A stretch of 64,000 nt of DNA from positions 1,520,001 through 1,584,000 of the forward strand of contig JAPNXP010000016.1 in assembly GCA_028753945.1 (NCBI GenBank), given 5' to 3'. Numbering within the stretch: the stretch's first letter is position 1; each line of letters begins with the position of its first letter. Source of the stretch: Hexactinellida sp. DTS-2022 (Eukaryota; Porifera; Hexactinellida). The notes beneath the pieces are model-generated. The model saw only the letters and a list, made by a program, of their open reading frames with translations. It was not told the origin of the DNA and did no database searches. The translations under genes were made by a program, and so were the position numbers. Below, piece after piece: positions 1 through 10,478 of the stretch.

Positions 1-219
1 CCATTGAGAGTAAGCCCATTTGTTCATTTGGTTTTTATTAATAGATTACATAGACCTAAAAACAAATTAATTCAAAGTTGAAGAACTGTTTTGTATCACA
101 ATAATAAACTGTTATCGGAACATCATACTTATAATATTTCAATATTTTATGATCGATTTACGTATATAAATACGTGTGAACAAGTTGATACATTATATAA
201 CTCTCTGTTCATGATATCA

Positions 220-715
220 CATGGCTAGACCTTTCAAAATAGAATTACAGTACTCAAGACGAGTAAAAAAATAAGGAGAAGGCTTGCATTGTTGGGTTTA
301 TCAATCCTCTTAATTAATAAATGCTCCCCGAAATTATCACATTGGGTTTGCGAAAAACGTGCAACCTGTAAAGCACGCATATCTACAAATGATGCGAATG
401 TCGTCAAACCTACAAGCGTTGAAGATATAGATTCGTCTCATACGCATGGACCAAATATGTCCAGAATTGAAAGGATTATAGGCGTCACTAAAATGAAGGC
501 TCGACCGACTAATTCTGAAGAAAGTACAAGATTGATATTGGCAAGTGGGACTGAAACAATGACCGATTCAGCTAATTCTAGTCTTGTTAAAATTGATTAG
601 CTAAAGGGGACAATCCCTTGTCAAAATCTGGTAAAGAAGATTTCAGTATCTCCAAGTTATCAACGTCTGCTGAAGATATAACTATCCCTGAAAAATTCAG
701 AATAAGATTGACCCG
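220..715 (+). pseudogene. decayed FLYWCH-type zinc-finger fragment
   Basis: The 289-600 reading frame encodes a W-x-C, then C-K-A-R, then H-T-H pattern (HWVCEKRATCKARIS...SSHTHGP), the C2H2 signature of FLYWCH fingers, followed by a basic stretch like the one after FLYWCH domains. The upstream part of the domain (about 227-290, IELQYSRR then WVYQS) lies in another frame that meets stops, and the downstream part (about 603-700, ending SAEDITIPEKFRI) is in a third frame. There is no start codon in the main frame. FLYWCH domains occur both in host regulators and next to MULE transposases; nothing here decides between them. I read it as a broken fragment, though an unrecognised intron could explain part of the frame switching. 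Confidence 0.45.
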
Positions 716-851
716 ATTATGCGGAGAAACCGATTAACCGGAAATATTGTAAGCCAAACTGTAATTCTGTACAATAAATCCATTGAAATTTTGACCCGAT
801 TAAGCAGAGAATCCGATTAACCGGTGGCTCTATTAAGCGGAGTTGGCTGTA
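716..851. repeat. pogo/Tigger-like terminal repeat fragment
   Basis: Two direct copies of a motif around CGATTAACCGG (near 728 and 813) lead into a sequence ending GCGGAGTTGGCTG followed by TA. The same end, with GAGTTGACTG, recurs near 44385-44412. Ends of the form CAGTCAACTCCGC next to TA are typical of pogo/Tigger-type mariner relatives. Only one end is evident, so this looks like a fragment. Confidence 0.35.
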
Positions 852-1770
852 TAGGAAACTCTTTAGATCCCTAAATCCATCTCATAGACACTGACCGGCC
901 AAAAGTATTTGAACAACAGGAATATATTCCAGAGACAAAATGCTTCAAATAGTTTGCTGACGGTTGTTTAAACTACTCTAAAATGACTTTAAATATATTG
1001 CCATGATTCTCAACTTCATATCATTGTTATTTTAAGTCAATTTTAACAATATCCATGAAGTGGCCCAACCACTTGCCACTTGTGGCACAAATGGGAATGT
1101 GGCTGTGTCTCAGTGAGAAATGATCGTAATGATTAGAAATTGTGCACCTAGAGTAATCAGACTACTATGTAGTATACAAATATTTAATCAGAATTTGTAT
1201 ATTCTAATTGCCTCATTATGATCAGAAATTATCTATTTAATTAGCTAATTGTATAGTTGCGAGTTTAGCACCTCCATAAAAAATTAAATTATAATATTTT
1301 GCCATTTTATTATACTTAACATGTCATTTTATGTCAACACTCAACCTCCATTTTGAAGCATCTACTAATGTTATTATACTGGCTAGAAGCTTGAATATAT
1401 TAATTCCCAATATTGATGTTGAAATATTTTGGCCGGTTAGTGTATTTAAAACGGCAACACTGATTAATATAATATCTATTTTTTCTAGTGAATTTTGAAA
1501 AATAGCTACTAGCGTGACATTCGATACTCTACTAAGAAATTTCATTTTTTTCTTGACTATTTAGATGAGATTTTATTATATAAATTATTTTAATAAATTG
1601 CTCTTTTGGCGGAAGCTCTGGAGTGCGAATATACACTGAAATTTCAAAACAATCGGTTCAGTATTTTGGTCTGTAATCCCGCTAATGAACTCACCCCTTG
1701 AAGGAATCTAAAATAATTATGTAACATAGTTTCTCACATTCTTAAAATTTTATTAGATTACTACGCTTAG
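852..1770. other. AT-rich intergenic DNA, nothing recognised
   Basis: No gene, RNA or clear repeat was recognised here. The longest open frame (1324-1545, minus, 73 codons) has no domain character and sits in AT-rich sequence. Confidence 0.5.
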
Positions 1771-1917
1771 TATATACTCGAATAGTAGCCCCCCTCGAAC
1801 AATCGCCCCCCAAAGAAGCAATTTAAAATTTATTCCGCTGCTCGGAATTTCATAAGATTTTGGGTCCCAAAATGGCGTAAAAACATTAAACGCCTAGGAA
1901 ACTATTCGAGTTAATAT
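1771..1917. repeat. small inverted-repeat element (TACTCGAATAGT ends)
   Basis: The segment opens with TATACTCGAATAGT and closes with ACTATTCGAGTTAATA, forming short inverted ends about 145 bases apart. Related sequence occurs at 8326-8350 and around 29800-29870 and 33010-33080, so it is a dispersed miniature repeat. Confidence 0.45.
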
Positions 1918-1924
1918 GGTAGTT

Positions 1925-2015
1925 TTGACACGGAAATTTTGGTTCCCTTGAAAAATTGGTCCGGGGGGGACCAAAATTTGCATGGAAATTTGGTCCTTCT
2001 GTGGAAAATTGGTCT
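1925..2015. repeat. GGTCC-rich palindromic repeat
   Basis: Alternating AAATTGGTCC and GGACCAAAATT blocks make overlapping inverted repeats. The same family is seen at 8395-8700 and 44252-44390. It abuts the hAT-like miniature that starts at 2024. Confidence 0.5.
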
Positions 2016-2023
2016 CTCAGTTT

Positions 2024-2286
2024 CAGGGACGTCGGAAGCGTGAAATCGGGGAGGGGGCAATCAGAATTTATAGGGGGCACAGACAAAAAGCTAATTCTTA
2101 GTAGTATAAAACCCCACGTAATTTTATGTCATTTTTCATGACATTTGAACTCATGTGTATCATTGGTGTTGTTATTTCATCTATTTGGTCAGGGGAAGGA
2201 GGCACAGACGAGGGGATGCACAGATGAGGGGGGGCACCGAGATTTTTGACGGAGGCACGTGCCCCCCCCCCCTTCTGACGCCCCTG
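2024..2286. mobile_element. hAT-like miniature transposon with 8-bp duplication
   Basis: Inverted ends CAGGGACGTCGGAAG and CTTCTGACGCCCCTG enclose 263 bases of G- and C-rich sequence. Identical 8-base flanks CTCAGTTT occur at 2016-2023 and 2287-2294. Ends starting CAG with an 8-bp duplication are the hAT signature. No coding capacity. Confidence 0.8.
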
Positions 2287-2324
2287 CTCAGTTTTTGTTT
2301 ATTTAGTACCGTTGTAGCAGCCCA

Positions 2325-2515
2325 GATTAACCCCCCATCAGTATACCCAGGTATAATCTGTCCTAGGCCAGAATATACCCGGGAGTATATTCTGTCCTAG
2401 GCCAGATTATACCCGGGTATGAAGTGGGCTAGCCCAAAATATACCCTTCTAAACCAGATTATACCCCCTTGGGGGTATAATCTGGGCTAGGACAGAATAT
2501 ATCCCTCTCTTATTG
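2325..2515. repeat. TATACCC palindromic repeat cluster
   Basis: Repeated short motifs such as CAGATTATACCC and GGGTATAATCTGG occur in both orientations, with CCTAGGCCAG or CTAGGACAG spacers. The same family is found at 5605-5674 and 8129-8325, where a transposon has split it. Confidence 0.7.
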
Positions 2516-2614
2516 TGTATGCCTAATTTTCGGAACGGGACGGGACAGTCCCGGAAAATCTAGATACCCAATTTCCGGGACGGGACAGTAGTAGTAGGTT
2601 ACCAAATATGTAGT

Positions 2615-2809
2615 CAGTAGATGTCGGATATAATCACGCCGGTTATAAGAACATATCGGATATAAGAAAACTATGTTGGAAAACGGTTGCCAAACTTGCC
2701 ATATACCGGTTATTATACCCTATATAAATTATGTCGGTTATAAGAACATGCCGGTTATAAGCACATCAAGTGCAGTTCCCGACGATGTGCTTATAACCGG
2801 CATCCACTG
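2615..2809 (-). mobile_element. mariner/pogo-like miniature element, copy 1
   Basis: Inverted ends CAGTAGATGTCGG and GGCATCCACTG, with the internal motif CCGGTTATAAGCACAT repeated in both orientations; TA follows the right end. The second copy at 14777-14936 is in the opposite orientation and clearly homologous along its length. Confidence 0.7.
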
Positions 2810-2850
2810 TATTTCGAATGACGATTGAACAAAAAACCCAACACAAGTTT

Positions 2851-4041
2851 ATACGTACGAGCCCTTCGGTCTCGGTCGCTTCGCGACTTTTGTTCGTTCG
2901 TGTTATTCACTACGCGATACAATTAACGGCCGCTTCGCGGCCTTTCCCTTCCCAAAAAGCTATATAGTATTACTATTCAGTTTCACCTGTGGCTAGTGAA
3001 TTACACACTATTACTTAATAACGCGTGCCTAAAATTCATTTTGGGTTGTGATTCCTGTAATTTGTTTGGGGAATTATGTTGAGCAAGTTATTCTCATTGC
3101 TCAATAGTTATTAATTATTAGTTAATTAATAGCTCAATAATTCTTAAGGATAGCTCGTTCAGCTATATTAAAAGGTTCAGCTTGTTAGCTCAAAAAATTG
3201 AGACCTGTGGATGGTAAATTATACGCAATTAATTATTTCAGTAAGTTGTATTGCAAAGTAATTTACTAACTCTGGGTGTAATCTCTCCATAATAATGGTT
3301 TAAGGATGAGAATAAGACCGCTTCGCGGTCTTATTCTCACCATTAAACCATTATTATGGAGAGGTAAATCCAGGGTTGCAAAATATTTGATTTATAAATA
3401 GTAATAAAGTTCTACATCTCAATAAACAATTCTTTTTGGAGGAGCTGGGTTAGTGAATTATTTAATTTAATTGATAGTAATAATTAGCATAATAAATCTC
3501 ATCGTTATAGGCAGAACCAAAAATCCTAGATTACTTAACTTAATTAATTTCTAGTAGAAATCCTAGGTTAGAAATCACGTAATCCCATTGATAGTCTTAT
3601 TATAGGAAGCCAATATAGGTGTAATAAATAAATAATGCATCGAAGAAATTAACTACTCTAAGCGCATTCTTGTTAACCAAACAAATCAGATCACCCACAT
3701 GGTGCTACAAATAATAGGACACATTTTAACTAATAACTTTTGCTATGTAAGTTAGTAAAAAGTGATAATTTTCACAAAGGTGTTCCATTATGTGTTGTCT
3801 ATTTCCATATAAAATTTATACTAACCGAGTCAAATGTGCAAAAGTTATTAAGGAAAAGGTTACCGTGTGATGTCATACTCAATATATTTAGCTTAGAAAA
3901 CCAACAGACCCATGTCGCTATGACAAACTACTCCTATATACCAAATTTCAGCTCTCTTGGTAGCATGGTCTTTTCAATCAATTACGGACAAACATCCCCC
4001 CACACACACACACACACACACAACAATTCCGCTTTTAATAT
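2851..4041 (-). mobile_element. Helitron-like non-autonomous element, family A, copy 1
   Basis: The left end (3' end in element orientation) has GC hairpins of the form GTCGCGAAGCGAC and GGCCGCTTCGCGGCC next to the terminal GGGCTCGTA. The right end (5') has a CA-repeat tract and TATTAAAAGCGGAATTG on the minus strand. A longer hairpin at 3285-3365 flanks AGACCGCTTCGCGGTCT. It runs head to tail into the next copy. The architecture fits a rolling-circle (Helitron/Helentron-type) element, but no Rep/helicase is present, so the class is inferred. Confidence 0.55.
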
Positions 4042-5076
4042 ACGAGCCCTTCGGTCTCGGTCGCTTCGCGACGGATCACTCTCTCACAAAAGTCGCTTCG
4101 CGACTTTTGTTCGTTCGTGTTAGGCACTACGCAATACAATTAACGGCCGCTTCGCGGCCTTTCCCTCCCCAAAAGCAATAATATTAATAATGAGTTCACC
4201 TGTGGCCGTGCCCGTGCCTAAAATTCATTTTTGGTTTTGATTAGTTACTGTAATTTGTTTTGGGAAATTATGTTTGTAAGTTATTCTCATTGCTCATTAG
4301 TTAATAATTATTAGTTAATTAATAGCTCAATAATTATTAAGCAGAACCAAAATCTTAGATTATTTAACTTAATTCATTTCTAGTAGAAATCCTAGGTTCT
4401 ATTGATAGTCTTATTATAGAAGCCAATATAGGTGTAATAAATAAACAATGCATTAGAGACTCTAAACGCATTCTCGTTGACCAAACAAATCAGATTGATA
4501 GTAATATACTGACGTAAGCTAAATACATCACGAATAGAAATAAACTGATGGAAGCCAAACTGGATTAATCAAGTATGCAATTTCGGAAATATTGTAGGTG
4601 AAGATTAAATCATAAACCTCAATATATGCAATGATGCAGCAATTGGAAGTTACATTTTTGTTATGGCCTGGCTCAGATAAAATGCGAAAATTATAAAAAT
4701 TTCTAGAGACATGAAATACATTCTGTTTTATAATGTGACAAAATTATTTGTCGATTGAACCAAAAGTGTAAGAGCTGAATCCAAATTAGTTCCCACGTGA
4801 CGTCACATTCCCATAAATCGGAACACGTGTGTCTCATTGTATGTTGTGTTATCATTTAAAATTGTGGCCGAATCGGATAAAAACTGAAAGAGTTATTACC
4901 AAATATGTGCGTTTATGACGTCATAGTCCCGTTATTTCGCTTAGAAAACCAATAGATCGTTGTCGCAGTACAAAGTTACCCCTGCATGCCAATTTTCAGC
5001 TTCCTAGGACTCGTAGTCTTTCCTATTAATTCTGGACAAACACACACACACACAACAATTCCGCTTTTAATATACA
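4042..5076 (-). mobile_element. Helitron-like non-autonomous element, family A, copy 2
   Basis: Begins with the same ACGAGCCCTTCGGTCTCGG hairpin end and finishes with the CA tract and AACAATTCCGCTTTTAATA, directly after copy 1. It lacks the central hairpin block seen in copies 1 and 3, so it is an internally deleted form. Confidence 0.55.
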
Positions 5077-5604
5077 GATAGATTATGTGGTTTTAATTTT
5101 ATAACTAAATACGTACTAATTCATTGAAAAAAATGACAAATAATTGTGAATAGATTTTAAACTATCCTTTTTGCCGAATAATCCATTATTGATTGTTAAA
5201 ACTACCAAGAGAACAAATAGTTGATCAAATTCAACTTCTCTTCGGGTAAACTTCGCAAATATACTATCCATATCGCGAATACCCCAAAATTTGCCAAAAA
5301 GTTAATAGATCATGAATAATTCGTTATATTCAAGAATTATTCAACTTAAAGATGGGACATACGTTTATTTGTTTATATACGAAGAAAATTTGATAGTAGA
5401 ACAAAGTTGCATCGTATATTTGGAATGTTGCATACAAATTTGTTTTGCGATATTTCATGCGAATTGTTGAGTGTTCGATATTCATTCAAAATTGTTGCAC
5501 CTTGTATGTTACAATGTTGCATGCAAAATTTATGCACAGCATACATATATAAGTTATCACACCACACGCACCACATTTTCGCACATGACATAATGAGGCC
5601 AGGG
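5077..5604. other. AT-rich spacer, nothing recognised
   Basis: No supported gene. Overlapping short frames on both strands around 5373-5655 have no domain features. Confidence 0.5.
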
Positions 5605-5674
5605 AGTATATATTCTGTCCTAGCCGAGATTATACCCAGGTATATTCTGTCCTAGCCCAGATTATACCCAGGTA
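5605..5674. repeat. TATACCC palindromic repeat, left half
   Basis: Contains GTATATTCTGTCCTAGCC and CAGATTATACCCAGGTA. It continues at 8129, beyond a hAT-like insertion that duplicated CCCAGGTA. Confidence 0.7.
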
Positions 5675-5811
5675 CATAGGCGCCGAACGCGGGGGGGCAG
5701 GTGGGCCCTGGCCCCCCGTCCCCGGACATTCGGGGGGGCTTGGTGGGGCCCAATTCATGGTTTTAATTAATTTCATTATTGTTATTATGATGTGTATACT
5801 AGAGCCGAGCG

Positions 5812-6055
5812 ACAAGACACGAACACGACACGAACACGACACGAACACGACACGAACACGACACGAACACGAACACGACACGACACGAATTCGTGTTCGT
5901 GTCGTGTTGGACCTAAGTTTTCGTGTTCGTGTCGTGTTCGTGTTCAAGGTTTATGTCTCGTGTCGTGTTCGTGTCGTGTTGTGCCAAAACTTTCGTGTTC
6001 GTGTCGTTTTCGTGTTCAAAGTTCATGTATCTTGATCGTCTTCGTGTGGTGTTGG
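5812..6055. repeat. CGAACACGACA / TGTCGTGTTCG minisatellite with strand switch
   Basis: An ACACGA-type repeat reads in one orientation up to about 5888 and in the opposite orientation from about 5889 to 6055, so the tract is itself a large hairpin. Open frames through it are repeat artefacts. Confidence 0.85.
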
Positions 6056-6302
6056 GTTAAAATTCATCGAGGTTTCGTTATTAAAATTATACAATACTTG
6101 TGGTATTCAAGTTATTGTATTGTATTCCTATTTCACTTTTGTGTTCCCGTTAAATTGTTGTTCAACCACAATTGCTTTCTTATATTGTCACTAGTATTTG
6201 AGACAATTCTTCCATATTGCGTTCATAACTTAGACCGTGGTCCACGCTTCGACTTATTTACATTCAAATATAATTATGAATGTTATGATTTCTTAATTTA
6301 TA

Positions 6303-7697
6303 TATACGAGCCCTTCGGTCTCGGTCGCTTCGCGACGGATCACTCTCTCACAAAAGTCGCTTCGCGACTTTTGTTCGTTCGTGTTAGGCACTACGCAATG
6401 CAATTAACGGCCGCTTCGCGGCCTTTCCCTCCCCAAAAGCAATAATATTAATAATGAGTTCACCTGTGTCCGTGCCTAAAATTCATTTTTGGTTTTGATT
6501 AGTTACTGTAATTTGTTTTGGGAAATTATGTTTGTAAGTTATTCTCATTGCTCATTAGTTAATAATTATTAGTTAACTAATAGCTCAATAATTCTTAAGG
6601 GTAGCTCGTTCAGCTATATTAAAACGTTAGCTTGTTAGCTCAAATAAATTGAGACCTGTGTTGGTAAATTATACGCAATTAATTAATTTCAGTAAATTGC
6701 AAAGTAATTTACCAACTCTGGATTTAATCTCTGCATAATAATGGTTTAAAGATGAGAATAAGACCGCTACGCGGTCTTATTCTCACCATTAAACCATTAT
6801 TATGCAGAGGTACATTCAGGGTTGCAAAATATTTGATTTAATAGTAATAAAGATTTATACATCCCTCCATAAACTATTTATTTTGCAGGAGCTGGGTTAG
6901 TAAATTATTTAATTTAATTGATAGGAATAATTAACATAATAAATCTCATCGTTAAGCTTAAGCAGAACCAAAATCTTAGATTACTTAATTAACTTAATTC
7001 ATTTCTAGTAGAAATCCTATGTTCTATTGATAGTCTTATTATAGAAGCCAATATAGGTGTAAATAAACAATGCATTTTAGACTCTAAGCGCATTCTTGTT
7101 GACCAAACAAATCAGATTGCTAGTAATATAACTTATGTGATTGACTTAAATACATCACGAATAGAATAAACTGATGGAAGCCAAACTGGATTAATCAAGT
7201 ATGCAATTTCGGAAATATTGTAGGTGAAGATTAAATCATCAAACCTCAATATGTGCAATGATGCAGCAATTGGAGGTTACATTTTTGTTATTGCCTGGCT
7301 CAGATTAAATGCGAAAATTATAAAAATTTCTAGGGACATGCAATACATTCTGTTTTATAATGTGACAAAATTATTTGTCGATTGAACCCAAAGTGTAAGA
7401 GCTGAATCCAAATTAGTTCCCACGTGACGTCACATTCCCATAAATCGGAACACGTGTGTCTCATTGTATGTTGTGTTATCATTTAAAATTGTGGCCGAAT
7501 CGGATAAAAACTGAAAGAGTTATTACCAAATATGTGCTATTATGACGTCATAGTCCCGTTATTTCGCTTAGAAAACCAATAGATCGTTGTCGCAGTACAA
7601 AGTTACCCCTGCATGCTAATTTTCAGCTTTCTAGGACTCGTAGTCTTTCCTATTAATTCTGGACAAACACACACACACACAACAATTCCGCTTTTAA
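6303..7697 (-). mobile_element. Helitron-like non-autonomous element, family A, copy 3
   Basis: The most complete of the three left-hand copies, about 1.4 kb: hairpin-rich 3' end (left), a central inverted repeat around AGACCGCTACGCGGTCT (near 6764), a conserved body with TGACGTCACATTCCC, and a right end with CA tract and AACAATTCCGCTTTTAA. It lies inside the hAT-like composite, so it is probably the later insertion. Confidence 0.6.
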
Positions 7698-7756
7698 ATA
7701 CAGATTAATTTGATTTTTCAAACTATGTATTCGGTGTCCGAGTTTCGAGTTTTTTA

Positions 7757-7945
7757 TTGATATTCGTGTTTCGTGTTTCGTGTTTCGTGTTTCGTGTTCG
7801 TGTTTCGTGTTTCGTGTTCGTGTTTCGTGTTCGTGTTTCGTGTTTCGTGTTTCGTGTTCGTGTTCGTGTCGTGTTCTGTTTGTGTGGCGAATTTCGTGTT
7901 CGTGTCGTGTTCGTGTCATATGTTTCGTGTTCGTGTTAGTGTAAA
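7757..7945. repeat. TTTCGTGTTCGTG minisatellite
   Basis: Irregular tandem array of CGTGTTT and CGTGTT units, related to the array at 5812-6055 and lying on the other side of the family A insertion. Confidence 0.85.
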
Positions 7946-8128
7946 AGACAAATTTCAACACGACCCTCACCTCTAGTGTATACCTTAATATATCGTAAAT
8001 TGTTCTTAATTTCTTTGGGATGTTGCACAGCCTCACTGGTAGAAAACGAAAATATGTATCTCAGTAGGGGGTTCAAATTATGGGGGCCCCAGCCCCGATT
8101 ATATTTTATCAAAAGTTCGGCGCCCCTG

Positions 8129-8325
8129 CCCAGGTATATTCTGTCCTAGCCCAGATTATACCCCCATGGGGGTATAATCTGGGCTAGGGGGGTATATTTT
8201 GGGCTAGCCCACTTCATACCCGGGGGTATAATCTGTCCTAGGACAGAATAACTCCGGGAATAATCTGGGCTAGGACAGATTATACCCGGGGTTATTCGAG
8301 GACGGGGGTATAATCTGGGCTGTTA
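8129..8325. repeat. TATACCC palindromic repeat, right half
   Basis: Starts at the duplicated CCCAGGTA and carries the perfect palindrome TATACCCCCATGGGGGTATA, then further CAGATTATACCC copies in both orientations. Confidence 0.75.
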
Positions 8326-8790
8326 CACCGTATTACTAGAATAGTAGCCTAGGCGGTTTTTCGTCATATTGCGACCAAATGTTTTTATGAATAAGCCCGT
8401 CATGGAAGATTGGGACCCGAAAAATTGATCTGGGACCAAAGTTCCAAATTTTTCGGGGACCAATTTTCCAGTGACAGTTTGTTTGTGACAGTTGTCTCAA
8501 AGTTCTAGGTCCCCCAAAGTTGTTACTGGGGCTTCTAATTATGGGGCCCCGGGCCCGAGTACAGTTGATCAAAAGTTCTGCGCCCCTGCATGGTGGGACC
8601 AAAAAATTCAGGCTAGGACTATTTTTCCATGGAATATTGGTCCCCCGGACCAATTTTTTCGGGGACCAATTGAATTTTCCAGTGACACCACTATCACTCA
8701 ACCAGGCCCGCTGAGACAAATTATGGGGCTCCTGTATTTTTACTTGTATTTCACTATTTTATGCTGATGATGTCCCCCCCTCCCCCCCCT
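8326..8790. repeat. GGTCC palindromic repeats and G/C-rich repeat edge
   Basis: Blocks of CGGGGACCAATTTTCC and inverted GGACCAATTTTTTCGG are separated by GGGGCCCCGGGCCCGAG-type DNA. The frames that overlap here on both strands are repeat-derived. Confidence 0.6.
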
Positions 8791-9010
8791 CTCAGTGGGC
8801 CTGCTGTCGGCACAGATGTAATTTAGATTTTTGGGTAGGCCACAAGAGGCCTATGATTGAGTTGCATAGTGTTTAACACTAATAAACAAAGTTTGCAAAG
8901 CAACCTTTGTGGGAGACTATTCCGTCGCAATGCGACCGAGATCAAAGGGCTCGTATCTACTAAATAGAAACGGCAACATTTTATTATATTTCTCCTTAGA
9001 ATTAGACTTG

Positions 9011-10366
9011 ATGGATTCCAAACAGATTTGGAATTTAATCTTGCTGTTAGTCCTGTATTTTTTACAGGGCATTCCTCTCGGCATATCTGCTGCCGTCCCA
9101 ATGATGCTGGCCTCTAGGAATATATCATACAGTCAGCAGGCTATGTTCTCTCTCGTCTACTGGCCGTTCAGCCTCAAGCTGCTGTGGGCCCCTGTAGTAG
9201 ACGTGCTGTACGTGAGCAGTGTGGGCAGGAGGAAGTCCTGGCTGATCCCAGTGCAGCTGCTGCTGGGAGCAGTCCTGCTGCTGCTCGGCTCCAGCATAGA
9301 CGTTGCAGAAGCCAGCGTCTCCTCCCTAACCTGCTGCTTCTTCCTAGTCAACTTCCTAGCCGCCACGCAGGATATAGCGGTGGACGGATGGGCGCTGTCT
9401 CTGCTCAGCAGAGAGTTGGTTGGTTACGCGTCTACTTGCAACTCCGTGGGACAGACAGCTGGATTCTTCATAGGGTTCATGCTGCTGCTAGCGTTGGAGT
9501 CAGAAGACTTTACTAACGCATACATGAGAGCTACCCCCGGAGAAGGGGGACTGGTGACACTGGGAGGCTACATGGCCTTCTGGGGAGTGGTGTTCATAGT
9601 TGTTACGCTGACAGTGGCTCTGCTGAAGAGAGAAGATAGGGACAACTCGAGGATGACTCTGTCAGAAGCCTATGCAGAGCTATGGAAGATTCTCAAGAAA
9701 GAGGTTGTCCTAGAATACTGTTTGATTGTGTTTACCTCTAAGATTGCTTTTGCTGCTACTGACTCCATAAGCCACCTCAAGCTAATCAGTGCAGGAGTGC
9801 CTAAGCAGAACCTAGCACTGCTGGCTATTCCCATCGCCCCGATCCAGATAGTGCTGCCCTGGCTATTCAGTAAGTACACAGTGGGGCCTCGCCCGATGGA
9901 TCTGTTCGTAAGAGCATACCCATACAGACTCATGTTTAACGTTGTCAACGCCGTGCTGGTGTACGTGACCCTGCAGGCTGGCGCTGAATTCGGTTCCTTG
10001 TATTACATCGTTCTACTGACTATATCATTGCTGCACCAGCTCACTGTTATTCCCATGTTCGTAGCGGCCATGGCTTTCCATAACGTAGTGAGTGACCCCG
10101 TTATAGGCGGCACCTACATGACTCTACTGAACACAGTCATGAACATAAGTGGGAACTGGCCTGCCACCCTGTCCCTGTGGCTGGTGGACTATGTGGGCGT
10201 GAGTAGATGTGAGGGGGGAGAGTGCGAGACTCTGGTGGACGGGTACTACCTGCTGACCGGGTTAGGTCTGTTTGTGGGCGTTTTGTGGGTCCGTGTTATG
10301 GGAAGCAAACTGGGAGTTCTTCAGAGGAAGAGTAGGGATCTTTGGAAATGTTCTATTGCTAATTAG
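9011..10366 (+). CDS. SLC33A1: acetyl-coenzyme A transporter (SLC33A1 / AT-1)
   Basis: Predicted membrane carrier that brings cytosolic acetyl-CoA into the ER/Golgi lumen for acetylation of glycoproteins, gangliosides and lysines. It is one uninterrupted frame of 451 codons, somewhat shorter than the human protein (about 549) mainly at the N-terminus. Landmarks matching the family: LQGIPLGISAAVP near residue 20, WPFSLKLLWAPVVD, FLAATQDIAVDGWALS, GYASTCNSVGQTAG, ALLAIPIAPIQIVLP, VSDPVIGGTYMTLLNT, GNWPATLSLWLVD, and a C-terminal WKC. About twelve hydrophobic segments are visible. The frame is open from 8909 with an ATG at 8930, but I prefer the ATG at 9011: it follows a pyrimidine-rich TTTCTCCTTAG (acceptor-like) and aligns with the family start. 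It is the first gene of a same-strand trio; no AATAAA lies in the 112 bases before the next gene. Confidence 0.95.
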   Translation: MDSKQIWNLILLLVLYFLQGIPLGISAAVPMMLASRNISYSQQAMFSLVYWPFSLKLLWAPVVDVLYVSSVGRRKSWLIPVQLLLGAVLLLLGSSIDVAEASVSSLTCCFFLVNFLAATQDIAVDGWALSLLSRELVGYASTCNSVGQTAGFFIGFMLLLALESEDFTNAYMRATPGEGGLVTLGGYMAFWGVVFIVVTLTVALLKREDRDNSRMTLSEAYAELWKILKKEVVLEYCLIVFTSKIAFAATDSISHLKLISAGVPKQNLALLAIPIAPIQIVLPWLFSKYTVGPRPMDLFVRAYPYRLMFNVVNAVLVYVTLQAGAEFGSLYYIVLLTISLLHQLTVIPMFVAAMAFHNVVSDPVIGGTYMTLLNTVMNISGNWPATLSLWLVDYVGVSRCEGGECETLVDGYYLLTGLGLFVGVLWVRVMGSKLGVLQRKSRDLWKCSIAN

Positions 10367-10478
10367 TTTGTAATATATTTTATTGAGTTCATTTAATTCA
10401 TCTAGCAATATTTCACTGGATTATATCGGTTTGTTATAAATTGTTTGATGCTTGTGACTCCTGATATGTGAATAGCTT

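Larger units (their letters stand above)
5675..8128. mobile_element. hAT-like composite element containing a Helitron-like unit
   Basis: Left end CATAGGCGCCGAACG and right end GTTCGGCGCCCCTG form inverted termini, and the 8-base duplication CCCAGGTA lies at 5667-5674 and 8129-8136. The interior holds two CGTGTT minisatellite tracts and a complete family A element (6303-7697). No transposase frame is visible. The open frames inside are translations of the minisatellite and hairpin DNA. Confidence 0.75.

Noticed and set aside
5630-6445. Long frames of 217 and 105 codons rich in R, T, H and V
   Set aside because: They translate the CGTGTT minisatellite and Helitron-like hairpins; no domain or codon bias.
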